Positions 46,594 through 56,469 are shown, counted from the stretch's first letter. The stretch: DNA of 64,000 bases from Achromobacter aegrifaciens (GCF_902859735.1 NZ_CADIJY010000009.1:1-64000), one strand, 5' to 3'. Program-made: numbers and translations. Notes: a model not told the origin generated them from the sequence alone.

Positions 46594-47504
46594 TCCGCGG
46601 CGATGGTCTGGGAGAACTGCGCGGGGGTGGTCGGCATGGCGGTTGCGCCTTGCGCGGCCAGCGCATCCTGGACGTCTTTCATTGCGAGGATCTTGTTGAG
46701 CTCCGTGTTCAGCGTCTGGATGATGGGCTTGGGCGTGTTGGCGGGTGCAAGCAGTCCGTACCATACGCGCACGTCGAAGTCCGGATAGCCGGATTCTGCG
46801 ACGGTGGGCACATCCGGCATGGCGGGGCTGCGCTTGAGGGAGGTCACGGCCAACGGGACGGCGCTGCCGGCCTTGATCTGCGGCGCGGCCGAGGGGATGG
46901 ACGTGAAAATGACGGGGACCTGCCCGCCCAGCAGGTCGGCCATGGCCGGACCCGATCCCTTGTAAGGCACATGCACGAGCTTGATGCCCGCCTGGAGCTG
47001 CAGCAGTTCAGCGGCCAGGTGCGTGATGGTGCCTGCGCCGGGCGAGCCGTAATTGATGGTCCCGGGCGCCTTCTTGGCGGCGGCGATCAGGTCCTTGAGG
47101 GATTTGTACGGCCCGTTCTTGCTTGCGACGACCACCAGGGGGGCTTCGCCGACGATGCCTATGGGTTCGAAGTCCTTGACCGGGTCATAGGCCAGCTTGG
47201 TGTAGAGCGAAGGCGCCACGGCCAGGTTGTCGACCTGGCCCATGACGATTTCGTAGCCGTCGGGCTTGGCGCGCGCGGCGGTGGTGATGCCTATGGTGCC
47301 GCCCGCGCCGGGCCGGTTCTCGGCGACGACGTTCCATTTGACCGAGTCGGACAGCTTGGCGGCGACGGTGCGCGACAGGAAGTCGGTGCCGCCGCCAGGC
47401 GTGAACGGCACAATGACGCGGATGGGCTGGTTCGGGTACTGCTGCGCGGCGGCGGGGGCGCAGGCGGCGAGCGCGCAGGCCGAGAACATTAGGGCACGTA
47501 GCAT
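46542..47504 (-). CDS. Bug/TctC-family periplasmic receptor
   Basis: 320 residues from ATG 47504 (GGAG 9 nt upstream). Signal peptide MLRALMFSACALAACAPAAAQQ followed by YPNQPIRVIVPFTPGGGTDFLSRTV, RPGAGGTIGITTAARAKPDGYEIV and VPYKGSGPAMADLLGGQVPVIF. Last gene of a catabolic block together with CoA-transferase and a TRAP system. No Tct permease adjoins it. Confidence 0.92.
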   Translation of the reverse strand: MLRALMFSACALAACAPAAAQQYPNQPIRVIVPFTPGGGTDFLSRTVAAKLSDSVKWNVVAENRPGAGGTIGITTAARAKPDGYEIVMGQVDNLAVAPSLYTKLAYDPVKDFEPIGIVGEAPLVVVASKNGPYKSLKDLIAAAKKAPGTINYGSPGAGTITHLAAELLQLQAGIKLVHVPYKGSGPAMADLLGGQVPVIFTSIPSAAPQIKAGSAVPLAVTSLKRSPAMPDVPTVAESGYPDFDVRVWYGLLAPANTPKPIIQTLNTELNKILAMKDVQDALAAQGATAMPTTPAQFSQTIAADYKKWRGVIQSANVKLE

Positions 47505-47628
47505 GGTTGTAGTCTCCATTCCTTGGTGGGCGCGTCCGGTCGTGATCGCCAGACGTCGGTTGCTGCGGATGCTGCTGACGCGTACTGCGGATTCGGTTGC
47601 GGCGGGCGGTTTCAAGCTCCCTGTTTGG

Positions 47629-48816
47629 CTAGACGGTTCCTTGTTCGCGTAGTTCCCTGATTCGGTCGCGCGACAGGCCCAATTCCTCCAGCACCGCATC
47701 GGTGTCCGCGCCCAATGCGGGCGCGGCGCTGCGGACCTGGCAGGGCGCTTCGGCGAACTTGATCGGAAAGCCCAGCATGCGCACCTGCTGGCCATCGGGA
47801 TGGGCGACGTCCATGGCCATCTGCTGGTCCGCTACCTGCGGGTCGTCGAATACTTCCTGCAGGTTCAGCACCTGCCCGCAGGGCACGCCGTACTGGTTAA
47901 GGCGTTCGATCCAGTAGTGGCTGTCCTTCTGGCGAGTGCGGGCCTCGATGGCAGCCTTGATGGATGCGCGGTTCAGCATGCGGTCGGCGTTGGCCTGGAA
48001 TTCCGGATGCACGCGCAGTTCGGGCAGTTCCAGCGCGTCCAGCAGCTTCTCGTACATGGCATCGTTGGACGGAGCGATCGCGACCTGGCCGTCGGCCGTC
48101 TCGAACAGCCCGTAGGGCGCGACGATGCCGTGGTCGTTGCCGGTGCGCGGAGGCAGCTCGCCGCTGGCGAAGTAGTTCGATGCCTGGAAGCTGAGCAACC
48201 CTATCATGCTGGAGAGCAGGCTGACGCTGATGGAGTCGCCGCGGCCGGTGCGCTCGCGGCGCAAGAGCGCGGCCACCACGCCCAGCGCGCCGTTCAGGCC
48301 GGCGGCCAGGTCGCTGATGGGCGGCCCCGCGCGCATGGGCGGATCGTCTTCGCCGCCGTTCAGGCTCATGAAGCCGCTCATGGCCTGGGCGATGAAGTCG
48401 AAGGCGGGCCGGTCGCGATAGGGACCGGACGCGCCGAAGCCGTTGATGCTGCAATGGATGATGTCCGGCCGCAACGCCTTCAGCGCTTCATCGCCGAAGC
48501 CCATCTTGTCCATGATGCCGGGCCGGTAGTTCTCGATCACGACGTCGCAGTGGGGTATCAGCTGGCGCAGGATGTCCTTGCCTTCGGCGCTGTACAGGTC
48601 CAGTGTCACTGACCGCTTGTTGCGGTTGTAGTTGGCGAAGTACCAGCTCAGGCCGTCCTTGAGCACGCCCTGGCGGCGAATGGGATCGCCTTCGCCGGGC
48701 GCTTCGATCTTGATCACTTCGGCGCCCATGTCGGCCAGTATGGATGTGCAGTAAGGCCCGGAGATGATGCGGGTCAGGTCCAGGACGCGGATTCCGGTAA
48801 GTGGCATGGTTTGCAT
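47629..48816 (-). CDS. CaiB/BaiF family CoA-transferase (family III)
   Basis: 395 residues. LTGIRVLDLTRIISGPYCTSILADMGAEVIKIEAPGEGDPIRR is the family opening; Asp169 in PPISDLAAG is the residue that forms the acyl anhydride in formyl-CoA transferase. It moves CoA between carboxylic acids in the cytosol. Its place beside an HMG-CoA-lyase-type enzyme suggests it activates the substrate that the lyase then splits. Confidence 0.92.
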   Translation of the reverse strand: MQTMPLTGIRVLDLTRIISGPYCTSILADMGAEVIKIEAPGEGDPIRRQGVLKDGLSWYFANYNRNKRSVTLDLYSAEGKDILRQLIPHCDVVIENYRPGIMDKMGFGDEALKALRPDIIHCSINGFGASGPYRDRPAFDFIAQAMSGFMSLNGGEDDPPMRAGPPISDLAAGLNGALGVVAALLRRERTGRGDSISVSLLSSMIGLLSFQASNYFASGELPPRTGNDHGIVAPYGLFETADGQVAIAPSNDAMYEKLLDALELPELRVHPEFQANADRMLNRASIKAAIEARTRQKDSHYWIERLNQYGVPCGQVLNLQEVFDDPQVADQQMAMDVAHPDGQQVRMLGFPIKFAEAPCQVRSAAPALGADTDAVLEELGLSRDRIRELREQGTV

Positions 48817-48831
48817 CTGCTTGGATTTTGG

Positions 48832-50112
48832 TCAGCCGCCCAGTCGCGGCAGCCACAAGGTCAGGGGAGGAAAGGCGCAGATCAGCGCGAGCACGATCAG
48901 CGACCAGATGAAGAAGGGCACGATTTCGCGCACGATGGGGCCTATCGGCGTGCGGCCCACGGCGGACGTGACGAACAGCAGGATGCCGACCGGCGGCGTC
49001 AGCATGCCCGTCATCAGGTTCAGGATCAGGATCATGGCGTACTGGATGGGGTCCATGCCGAGCTGGGCGCCGATAGGCAGCAGCGCCGGCAGCGTGATGA
49101 TCATGGCCGGCAGCGGCTCCAGGATCTTGCCCACCAGGATCAGGAACACGTTCACCGTCAGCAGCACCACCCAGGGCTGGTCGGAGATGCCCAGGATGCC
49201 CTTGGCGATGGTGGCCGCGACGCGCGATTCGCTGATCAGCCAGCTGAAGGGACCGGCGGCGGCCAGCAGGAACAGCACCACGGCCATGGTGCGCCCGGCC
49301 GAGTAGAACGCCGATCCCAGCTCGCCCGGCTTCAGTTCCCGGTACACGGCCAGACCCACGAGCAGGGCGTACACGGCCACGAACGCCGCGGCCTCTGTAT
49401 CCGTCAGCAGGCCGAAGCGTATGCCGGCGATGATCAGGACGGGCATCATCAAGGCCCAGATGGACGCGCGCGTCACCCTGGCGCGCTCAGGCCAACTGGC
49501 CCGCGGACGCGATTGGTAGCCGTGGCGCCGCGCCTGCCAGGCGCATATGGCCATGTAGCCCGCCAGCAGCATGAAGCCGGGAATGATGCCCGCCAGGAAC
49601 AGGCGGATGATGGACAGGTTGGCCAGCACCGCATAGACGATCATCGGGATCGACGGGGGCAGGATGGGACCCAGCATCGCCCCGCAGGCGATGACCGCCT
49701 CGGGGTAGCCGCGCCGGTAGCCCTCGCGCTTCATCGAAGGGATCATGGCGGTGCCGATGGCGCTGGCGTCGGCCACGGCGGAGCCGCTGATGCCTGCCAT
49801 GACCAGGTTGGTGGTCAGCGAGACTTGCGACAGGCTGCCGCGCATATGCCCGACCATGGCCATGGACCAGTTGATGAGCCGCAGCGTGACGCCGCCGCGG
49901 TTCATCAGTTCGCCGGCCAGGATGAAGAGGGGGATCGCGACCAGGGCGGTCTCGTCTATGCCGCCCAGCATCGACAGCGGCGCCTGGGCGATATCGACCC
50001 CGCCGCCGCCCTTGAACAGCATACCTATCAGGGCGGCGGTGATCATTGCGAAGCCTATGTCCAGACCGGCCAGGATGAGCACGACGAAAAGCACGACGGA
50101 GAAGAGGATCAT
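48832..50112 (-). CDS. dctM: TRAP transporter large permease DctM
   Basis: 426 residues, twelve or more helices. MILFSVVLFVVLILAGLDIGFAMITAALIG start, and the DctM motifs GISGSAVADASAIGTAMIPSMKREGY and MLGPILPPSIPMI are clear. Starts overlapping the DctQ stop (ATGA). Sodium-driven uptake of a carboxylate with DctQ and DctP. Confidence 0.93.
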   Translation of the reverse strand: MILFSVVLFVVLILAGLDIGFAMITAALIGMLFKGGGGVDIAQAPLSMLGGIDETALVAIPLFILAGELMNRGGVTLRLINWSMAMVGHMRGSLSQVSLTTNLVMAGISGSAVADASAIGTAMIPSMKREGYRRGYPEAVIACGAMLGPILPPSIPMIVYAVLANLSIIRLFLAGIIPGFMLLAGYMAICAWQARRHGYQSRPRASWPERARVTRASIWALMMPVLIIAGIRFGLLTDTEAAAFVAVYALLVGLAVYRELKPGELGSAFYSAGRTMAVVLFLLAAAGPFSWLISESRVAATIAKGILGISDQPWVVLLTVNVFLILVGKILEPLPAMIITLPALLPIGAQLGMDPIQYAMILILNLMTGMLTPPVGILLFVTSAVGRTPIGPIVREIVPFFIWSLIVLALICAFPPLTLWLPRLGG

Positions 50113-50693
50113 GGATGCGTTCCCGGGGTGTCGGACTCGCCGCGCGCGAAGGCGTCCTGCGGCGCGGGGGCGTCGGGGATGAGCAGACGCAGGGCCAGGA
50201 ACAGCATGAAGAACACCATGCCCACGGTCAGCGAGGCGTAGCTGACGGCGTAGGTGAAAGGCGTTCCGACGATGTCCTGGAAGTTGCCCACGGCGACCAC
50301 GTCCAGGCCCTTGTAGAACAGGGTGGCGGCCAGCGCCAGCAGGCAGGTGTCGAACAGGCGGTCGCGCGCGCGCCGCACGCGTTCCGGCAGATGGCGGTCG
50401 ATGATGTCTATGACCACGTTGCGGCGCTCGCGCAACGCCATGGCCGCGCCGACAAACGCGCACCACAGCATGCCGATGCGCGCGACCTGGTCCCAGGCGT
50501 CGAACTGCGTCTTCAGCAGATAGCGGTCCAGAACCTGGGCGAAGCAGAACACCAGCACCATGGCCAGGGTCAGGGCGACCGCCAGCCGGCCGATCCAGCA
50601 CACGGCGCAGTCGGCGCTCAGCGCCAGGCCGCGCCAGCCGGAGGCCGCGTGGGACGAGGCGCGCACGGTCGGCGCGGGCATGGGCGCGGCCAT
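50109..50693 (-). CDS. dctQ: TRAP transporter small permease DctQ
   Basis: 194 residues with four helices (GRLAVALTLAMVLVFCFAQVLDRY, DQVARIGMLWCAFVGAAMALR, DTCLLALAATLFYKG, SLTVGMVFFMLFLALRLLIP). Typical of DctQ in length and topology. Between DctP (3-bp gap) and DctM (4-bp overlap). Confidence 0.9.
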   Translation of the reverse strand: MAAPMPAPTVRASSHAASGWRGLALSADCAVCWIGRLAVALTLAMVLVFCFAQVLDRYLLKTQFDAWDQVARIGMLWCAFVGAAMALRERRNVVIDIIDRHLPERVRRARDRLFDTCLLALAATLFYKGLDVVAVGNFQDIVGTPFTYAVSYASLTVGMVFFMLFLALRLLIPDAPAPQDAFARGESDTPGTHP

Positions 50694-50696
50694 GGC

Positions 50697-51719
50697 TTAC
50701 TCCTGCATCTTCTGGATGCGTTCGACCATGCCGGCCGGCCAATCCTTGCCTTCGTACTGCTGGTAGACGGTAGCCAGCGCCGCCTTGAACGCGGCCTTGT
50801 CGGGCTGCGTGTAGGTAACGCCGGCTTCCTTCAGGAGCTTGACTGCGTTGTCGTCCAGCTCCTGGTCCAGGCGGGTGGCGACCTTGCCGCCCGCCTTGGC
50901 CGCCTCGGTCAGCGCCTGGCGCTGCCTGGCGTCCAGGCCTTGCCAGACGCGTTCGGAAATGAACCAGCCGGTCAGCTCATAGGCGTGGTCGGTCGCCGCC
51001 CAGTATTTGGCTTCCTCGTGGAAGCGCAACGGGATCGACAGGTCGAAGCCGTTGTCCTGGCCGTCTATCATGCCGCGGCCCAGCGCGGTGTAGATTTCGG
51101 TCATACCTAGCGGCACGACCTGCGCACCCAGCTTTTCGAAGGTGGACTTCAGGATGGGAATGGCGGGAATGCGCAGCTTCAGGCCCTTGACGTCTTCGGG
51201 CTTGTTGATGGGCCGCGATACGGTCTGCAGCGCACGCGGCGAGCGTATGCCGAAGGCCGCAAACACCCGCACGCCGGATTTCTTGGCCACGTCGTCGAAG
51301 ATCTGCGCGAACTCGTCGCTGTTGATGATGCGCTCGGCCTGCTCGCCGCTCTTGAACAGATAGGGCGCATACAGGATGTTCAGCGGTTGGGCGCCGCGCA
51401 GGAACACCACGGACCCGAGGCCGAAGTAGCCCATGTCCAGCGTGCCCAGCTGCATGGATGAGAGGATCTTGCTGATGTCGCCCAATTGCCCGTCCGTGTA
51501 GACGTGCACCTGCAGTTCGTTCTGGGATTGCCTGGCGGCCTCTTCGGCAAAGGCGCGCATGGCATGGTCCCAGGGACTGTTGGAGGCGGCGATGGTCGCG
51601 ATCTTCATTTCCCGCGCCTGCGCCTGGCCTGCGGGCGCGAACGCGCCGGCGGCGGTGATCGAAAGCGCCAGCAGGGCTGCCGAGGCGCGGACCAGTTGCT
51701 GCGATATTTTCTTGTGCAT
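50697..51719 (-). CDS. dctP: TRAP transporter solute receptor DctP
   Basis: 340 residues from ATG 51719 with GGAGGAGA upstream. Signal peptide MHKKISQQLVRASAALLALSITAAGAFA. DctP signatures: SPWDHAMRAFAEEAARQSQNELQVHVYTDGQLGD and DVKGLKLRIPAIPILKSTFEKLGAQVVPLGMTEIYTALGRGMIDGQDN; the Arg in LKLRIP usually binds the substrate carboxylate. Periplasmic. Confidence 0.93.
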   Translation of the reverse strand: MHKKISQQLVRASAALLALSITAAGAFAPAGQAQAREMKIATIAASNSPWDHAMRAFAEEAARQSQNELQVHVYTDGQLGDISKILSSMQLGTLDMGYFGLGSVVFLRGAQPLNILYAPYLFKSGEQAERIINSDEFAQIFDDVAKKSGVRVFAAFGIRSPRALQTVSRPINKPEDVKGLKLRIPAIPILKSTFEKLGAQVVPLGMTEIYTALGRGMIDGQDNGFDLSIPLRFHEEAKYWAATDHAYELTGWFISERVWQGLDARQRQALTEAAKAGGKVATRLDQELDDNAVKLLKEAGVTYTQPDKAAFKAALATVYQQYEGKDWPAGMVERIQKMQE

Positions 51720-51747
51720 GATGTCTCCTCCGGGATGCGGATCCGGC

Positions 51748-52716
51748 CTACCAGTTCCAGTGCACGGGCTTGAGCCCGGCGACCGGCGAATCGAACACCG
51801 CCAGGCGGGACCCATTGATGCAGCCCATGTAGGCGGTCTTGCGCTCTGGGCCCCCGAACGCCAGGCTGGTGATGTTCTGCAGCCGCTTGCTATGGTTGTC
51901 GTAAACCATGGGGCGGCTCAGGCGATTGGCCAGGTATTCGGCTTCCAGCCTGTCGATGTGCGCGGCGTCGCCGTCCTCCAGCATGAGCTGCTGCTGCCCT
52001 TGCGGGCTGACGCGTATGACCCGGTTGGAGACCACGCTGACCACCCAGATGTGGCCCTCTTCATCGACCGCCATGCCGTCGGGATAGGTACCCTTGCCGA
52101 ATTCGGTGATGACGGCGCGTTCGCTCAGGTCGCCGTTGGCGCCGATGCGAAAGCGCAGCAGGCGCCGGCCGAAGGTTTCGTTGACGTACAGGTGCGTGCC
52201 GTCCGGATCGGTGCGGCATTCGTTGGTCCAATGCACGTCCTGGGCCACGACGCGGGTGCCGCGCTCGTCGCGCACGGCGATGAAGCCGTCGGCGATGTCG
52301 CGGCGGAACTGATGGTCGCCGCGACGCACGGTGCTGACGCAGATCCACAGGCGTTCGCGCTCGTCCAGCCAGACGAAGTTGACGCCGGGCAGGGCCACGC
52401 CGTCGATCTCCATGATGTAGGGCTCCGCCGTGCCGTCGCGCTGTACGCGCCAGACGCCGCCGTCGTCGGCCAGGTTGGCGACGGCAAACGAGCCGTCGCG
52501 CAACAGGGCGAAGCCGTTGGGTATCAGTCCGGACTGGGCGCCGATCAGGCGCGCGTCGCCGTTGGGCAGGATGTGGCTTATGCCGCCGGCCTTGTCCGAC
52601 ACGTAGAGATCGCCCGCGGCCGTGCTCAGCACGCATTCGGGGCGGTTCAAGTTGACGCCGGTCTCGCGCACCGCCGACAGGTCCAGGACCGCGCCGCCAT
52701 TCGATTTGCTGTCCAT
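51748..52716 (-). CDS. SMP-30/gluconolactonase-like beta-propeller protein
   Basis: 322 residues. The SMP-30/LRE propeller pattern appears in CVLSTAAGDLYVSDKAGGISHILPNG, NGFALLRDGSFAVANLADDGGVW, TNECRTDPDGTHLYVNETFGRRLLRF and YPDGMAVDEEGHIWVVSV. Family members are metal-dependent lactonases. No signal peptide. In this operon it might open a lactone form of the imported acid. Confidence 0.82.
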   Translation of the reverse strand: MDSKSNGGAVLDLSAVRETGVNLNRPECVLSTAAGDLYVSDKAGGISHILPNGDARLIGAQSGLIPNGFALLRDGSFAVANLADDGGVWRVQRDGTAEPYIMEIDGVALPGVNFVWLDERERLWICVSTVRRGDHQFRRDIADGFIAVRDERGTRVVAQDVHWTNECRTDPDGTHLYVNETFGRRLLRFRIGANGDLSERAVITEFGKGTYPDGMAVDEEGHIWVVSVVSNRVIRVSPQGQQQLMLEDGDAAHIDRLEAEYLANRLSRPMVYDNHSKRLQNITSLAFGGPERKTAYMGCINGSRLAVFDSPVAGLKPVHWNW

Positions 52717-52725
52717 GGGGGCTCC

Positions 52726-53664
52726 TCAGCCGATCGCGCCGGCGGCTACGGCATAGTCATGCAGGCGCAGGCGCGGCCCTGCCTTCATCAGCTGGCCGGG
52801 CAGGCCACGGCCGACGATGCCTTCCAGCCGCTGGGCTACCTTGATCAGCGCGCCCAGGTCGATGCCGCTGTCCACGCCCATCTCGTCCAGCAGGTAGACC
52901 AGGTCTTCGGTGCAGATGTTGCCGGTGGCGCCCGGCGCGAACGGGCAGCCGCCCAACCCAGCCAGCGAGGATTCGTAGGAGGTGACGCCGGCGCGCAGGC
53001 CTTCCACCACGTTCACCAGGCCGATGCCGCGCGTGTTGTGGAAGTGCAGCGATATCTTGACGCCGGGATGGTCGGCCCGCAGCGTCTCGACCGTGTCGCG
53101 CACCAGCCGGGGCGTGGCCATGCCGGTGGTGTCTCCCAACGTCACGGCGTCAAAGCCCTGGCGTGCAAAGTGGTCGAAGATGGTCCGGATGCGGCCCAGG
53201 TCCACGTCGCCCTCGAAGGGGCAGCCGAAGGCGACGGCAATGGCGCCCTTGCGCTTGATGGGGTGGTCTTTCAGCAGCTGCGCGATGTCCTCGATGTCGC
53301 GCAGCGACTGTTCGACCGGGCGGTTCAGGTTCTTGGTGTTGTGGCTCTCGGTGGCCGACAGGAACACGACGATCTCGTCGGCCTGCGACTGCAGCGCGCG
53401 TTCGACGCCCTTGCGGTTGGGCGCCAGCGCGCCCAGCACCACGCCCGGACGTTTGCGCACGCCCTGCAGGACTTCCTGCGCGTCGCGCATCTGCGGCACG
53501 GCGCGGGGTGAAACGAAGGAGGTGGCTTCGAAGTGCCGCACGCCTGCGTCGATCAGCGCGTTCAGGATCTGGATCTTGGTGTCGGTGGGCACGAACTCGG
53601 ATTCGATCTGCAGTCCGTCGCGCATGCCGACTTCCACGATTTCGACTCGGTCTGGAAGGCTCAT
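52726..53664 (-). CDS. Hydroxymethylglutaryl-CoA lyase-type enzyme
   Basis: 312 residues from ATG 53664. Intact motifs: VGMRDGLQIE (Arg15-Asp16), HFHNTRGIG with metal-binding His residues, and GLGGCPFAPGATGN with the catalytic Cys loop. It cleaves a 3-hydroxy-3-methyl acyl-CoA (HMG-CoA, or a citramalyl-CoA analogue) into acetyl-CoA and a ketoacid. With a CoA-transferase and TRAP genes in the same operon the substrate is probably an imported branched hydroxy-dicarboxylate. Confidence 0.92.
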   Translation of the reverse strand: MSLPDRVEIVEVGMRDGLQIESEFVPTDTKIQILNALIDAGVRHFEATSFVSPRAVPQMRDAQEVLQGVRKRPGVVLGALAPNRKGVERALQSQADEIVVFLSATESHNTKNLNRPVEQSLRDIEDIAQLLKDHPIKRKGAIAVAFGCPFEGDVDLGRIRTIFDHFARQGFDAVTLGDTTGMATPRLVRDTVETLRADHPGVKISLHFHNTRGIGLVNVVEGLRAGVTSYESSLAGLGGCPFAPGATGNICTEDLVYLLDEMGVDSGIDLGALIKVAQRLEGIVGRGLPGQLMKAGPRLRLHDYAVAAGAIG

Positions 53665-53853
53665 GGCTTGTCGTCTCCTGGCGCCCGGATCCTGCGCCCG
53701 CGAGGGCTTTGCGCGGCGATGTCCGGGACATGGGTGGTCGGCCACCATCTTCTGCGATGGACCCGGGCAGGACAAATCGTCAATCTTCGGCGGGGGATCG
53801 CGAAACGCGATGGCTCGGGGGCCAGGCGTCGCGCATGGGCAGGCTCGCGCGTC

Positions 53854-54756
53854 CTATTGCTGCGTTGCGGCTTCGGCGATCAGATGATCCAGCAGCAACC
53901 GGGCGGCGCCCGATAGCGATTCATTGCTGCGCACGCACAACTTGAGCTGGCGGTGCGCCCAGGCGTCAGTCAGCGGAATGATGCAGAGCGCGTCGCACAC
54001 ATAGGCGGACAGGGCCTTGGTGGGCACGATGCCGACTCCCAGGTCCGCGCGCACCATGGACACCAGCGCGTCGTAGGAGGTGACCTGGAAGCGCAGTCGC
54101 AGAGAACGGTTCATGGACGCGGCTTCGCGCGTGAACAGGTAGTTCGCGGCGCTGCCTCGGTGCATACCGACGTGGTCATAGTCCAGCGTATCGGCGAACG
54201 ATACCTGCCGGTGTCGCGACAAGGGGTGTCCCGAGGGCGTCACCAGCGCCATGACGTCGCGGTGGTAGGGATATATGTCCAGCCCGTTTTCGTCGTCGGA
54301 TTGGGTGTAGACGCCGATGTCGGCGGCGTTGTCGATCACCGCGCGGGTGACGCCGGCGCTGACGGACTCTTCCAGGTCGATCTGCACGTTGGGGTGCTGG
54401 GTCAGGAAGCGGCGCAGTTCCATCGGCAGGAACTGCGCAATGGAAGACAGGTTGGCCGCGACGCGCACGCGGCCGCGCAGGCCGGCGGAGTAGTCGCGGA
54501 TTTCGGCGGCCAGGTCCTGGGTTTGATGTAGCAGCGTGCGTGCGCGCCGCGCCAACGCGTGTGCGGCGCTGGTCGGTTCGACGCCGCGCGCATGGCGCTG
54601 AAACAGTGGGACGTCCAGGACGCGTTCGAGTTCGGACAGGCGCTTCGATAGCGCCGATGGCGCGATATGTTCGCGCGCGGCGGCCGCGGCGATGCTGCCT
54701 TCTTCCAGCACGGCCAGGAACACCTGCAGGGTATACAGATCCAGACGAGGGGTCAT
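53854..54756 (-). CDS. LysR-family transcriptional regulator
   Basis: 300 residues. N-terminal HTH MTPRLDLYTLQVFLAVLEEGSIAAAAAREHIAPSALSKRLSELERVLDVPLFQRHARG; the rest is a standard effector domain. Same strand as the downstream catabolic genes with a gap of 189 bp, so it probably controls them and itself. Confidence 0.93.
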   Translation of the reverse strand: MTPRLDLYTLQVFLAVLEEGSIAAAAAREHIAPSALSKRLSELERVLDVPLFQRHARGVEPTSAAHALARRARTLLHQTQDLAAEIRDYSAGLRGRVRVAANLSSIAQFLPMELRRFLTQHPNVQIDLEESVSAGVTRAVIDNAADIGVYTQSDDENGLDIYPYHRDVMALVTPSGHPLSRHRQVSFADTLDYDHVGMHRGSAANYLFTREAASMNRSLRLRFQVTSYDALVSMVRADLGVGIVPTKALSAYVCDALCIIPLTDAWAHRQLKLCVRSNESLSGAARLLLDHLIAEAATQQ

Positions 54757-54825
54757 GGGAAGTCGCGGATAGATACGTCCGCGAGGATAGCGGCAGTCGC
54801 GGGCCGCGGGCCTAGGGGATTACGC

Positions 54826-56469
54826 TTAGCCGATTTCCACCCATTCCTGCGCCGCGCCGCGCGCCAGCAGTTCGTCGACCGCGATGATGGAGATCCGGCC
54901 ATCTGCCGTTCCCAGAGCCAGTTTTTCCTCATGGGCGTCCAGCGCGAAGACCAATGCAGGCAGGCCTTCCAGCCGCATCCTGGCGCGCAACCGGATCTCG
55001 CCCGACGCGGCATCCAGCAACAGCAGCCCGCCGTCCAGGAACGCGGCGGCGATCAGCCCGGGGCAGGGCATGAAGACGACCGCGCTGGCGGAGGCAGTGG
55101 TGGAATGTCGCCAGAGTTCGCGGTCACGGTCCAGCGGTTTGCGGTAAATGAAGCCGGCGCAGGCGACGTTGACGGCGGGAGCGTAGTGCCGCCCGCTGAT
55201 GACCAGGCCAGCGCCTTGCGCGTCGTCGACGTAGCAGCCGGCAAGTTCCATGGCGTGGCTGTCGGGCTTGCCGTTGGCCTTGAGCACCGGCCACAGCGGC
55301 TTGGTCCGGCCGTCGGGCATGACCATGCACAGGCGTTTGGCCTCGTGGGAGCTTGCAGGCGTGCCTTGGACGCAGAACGGCGACGGCGCGCCGCTGATGC
55401 GGATGTAGTGATTGAAGCAGTCGTAGTGGCCCAGGTCCACGCGCCGTTCGGCGCCCGAGCCCAGGTCGCGCAGCAGGTCGCACGCGTTGCGGGTTGCGGG
55501 GTTGCGGTTCCTGCGGCCCAGCAATACGCCTTGCGAGGAGGCCGAGAACGTGTATTCGCCGTCGTACTCGCCGACGAGGTCCAGCCGGTCATCCGTCAGC
55601 GTATACAGCCGGGAATCCTGGTGCCACTTCATGTCGGGCCGCTTCGAGGGTTCCACGACGTGTACATGGATGCCCGCCGCCCGGATGATCTCGGCGCCAT
55701 GGCCGGCGCCGGCGTATGCGGCGACCAGGCCGTCTTCGACGTCTTGGATTTCCAGCAGGCAGCCGCCATGCGCTACCGCGATGCGCTTGGCGTCCAACCA
55801 CGCAAGATCATGGATGGCCTTGCGGCTTCCCAGTTGCGGCAGCCCTAGCCATTGCGCGAGGCGGGACTCTGGCGCCGGCGCGGGGGGATCTTCTGCCGGC
55901 GCGATGTCGTTGCCTGACAGTTCCAGTTCGCCGGGACCGGCATCGGACCAGGTCGCCGCGTCGTAGGGCGTGCGCACGACGAACAAGGTGTTGAATGCGG
56001 CGTCGGGCGGATCGTCGGGCAGCCCTTCCCATTCTTCGTCCCAGGGCCGCACCCACGCCTCGATCCCGTCGCCCGAGGGGGTGAAGGCGCAATGCGCAAC
56101 TTCGGGGATGTTGCGGAAGAACCGGCGCGAGAGCCCGCTGCGCCAATCCCAGACCAGCAGGTCGCCTTCGAACAGATAGCCGCCGTCATAACTGCCTGCG
56201 CCGATCGCGACCACGGATTGGGTGGGATGGAAAGCGATGTGGTTGACGGGATGGCGCAGTTGGTCGAAAGCCGCGAACGGGATGGGACTGCCGCGGCGGT
56301 ACAGCGCCACGCGATAGCGCAACGTCTGGCCGCCATACGCCGCGCGGGCGCGAGGGTTCGCGAGCAGGGGAAACTCGGAGGCCACGGCCGCGATTTCCCC
56401 CGCAGGGTCGAAGAACACTCCGGTAATCTTGCCGCTGCCTCGCAGCGGCGGATCGGCGATCATGGCCAT
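54826..56469 (-). CDS. Unknown protein, beta-propeller-like
   Basis: 547 residues, no family recognised by eye. Repeating segments of the type HPVNHIAFHPTQSVVAIGAGSYDGGYLFEGDLLVWDW and LVFALDAHEEKLALGTADGRISIIAVDELL look like WD40-like blades at both ends. No signal peptide or helices crossing the membrane. Probably a cytosolic propeller acting as scaffold. The next gene upstream is a short basic ORF. Confidence 0.65.
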   Translation of the reverse strand: MAMIADPPLRGSGKITGVFFDPAGEIAAVASEFPLLANPRARAAYGGQTLRYRVALYRRGSPIPFAAFDQLRHPVNHIAFHPTQSVVAIGAGSYDGGYLFEGDLLVWDWRSGLSRRFFRNIPEVAHCAFTPSGDGIEAWVRPWDEEWEGLPDDPPDAAFNTLFVVRTPYDAATWSDAGPGELELSGNDIAPAEDPPAPAPESRLAQWLGLPQLGSRKAIHDLAWLDAKRIAVAHGGCLLEIQDVEDGLVAAYAGAGHGAEIIRAAGIHVHVVEPSKRPDMKWHQDSRLYTLTDDRLDLVGEYDGEYTFSASSQGVLLGRRNRNPATRNACDLLRDLGSGAERRVDLGHYDCFNHYIRISGAPSPFCVQGTPASSHEAKRLCMVMPDGRTKPLWPVLKANGKPDSHAMELAGCYVDDAQGAGLVISGRHYAPAVNVACAGFIYRKPLDRDRELWRHSTTASASAVVFMPCPGLIAAAFLDGGLLLLDAASGEIRLRARMRLEGLPALVFALDAHEEKLALGTADGRISIIAVDELLARGAAQEWVEIG

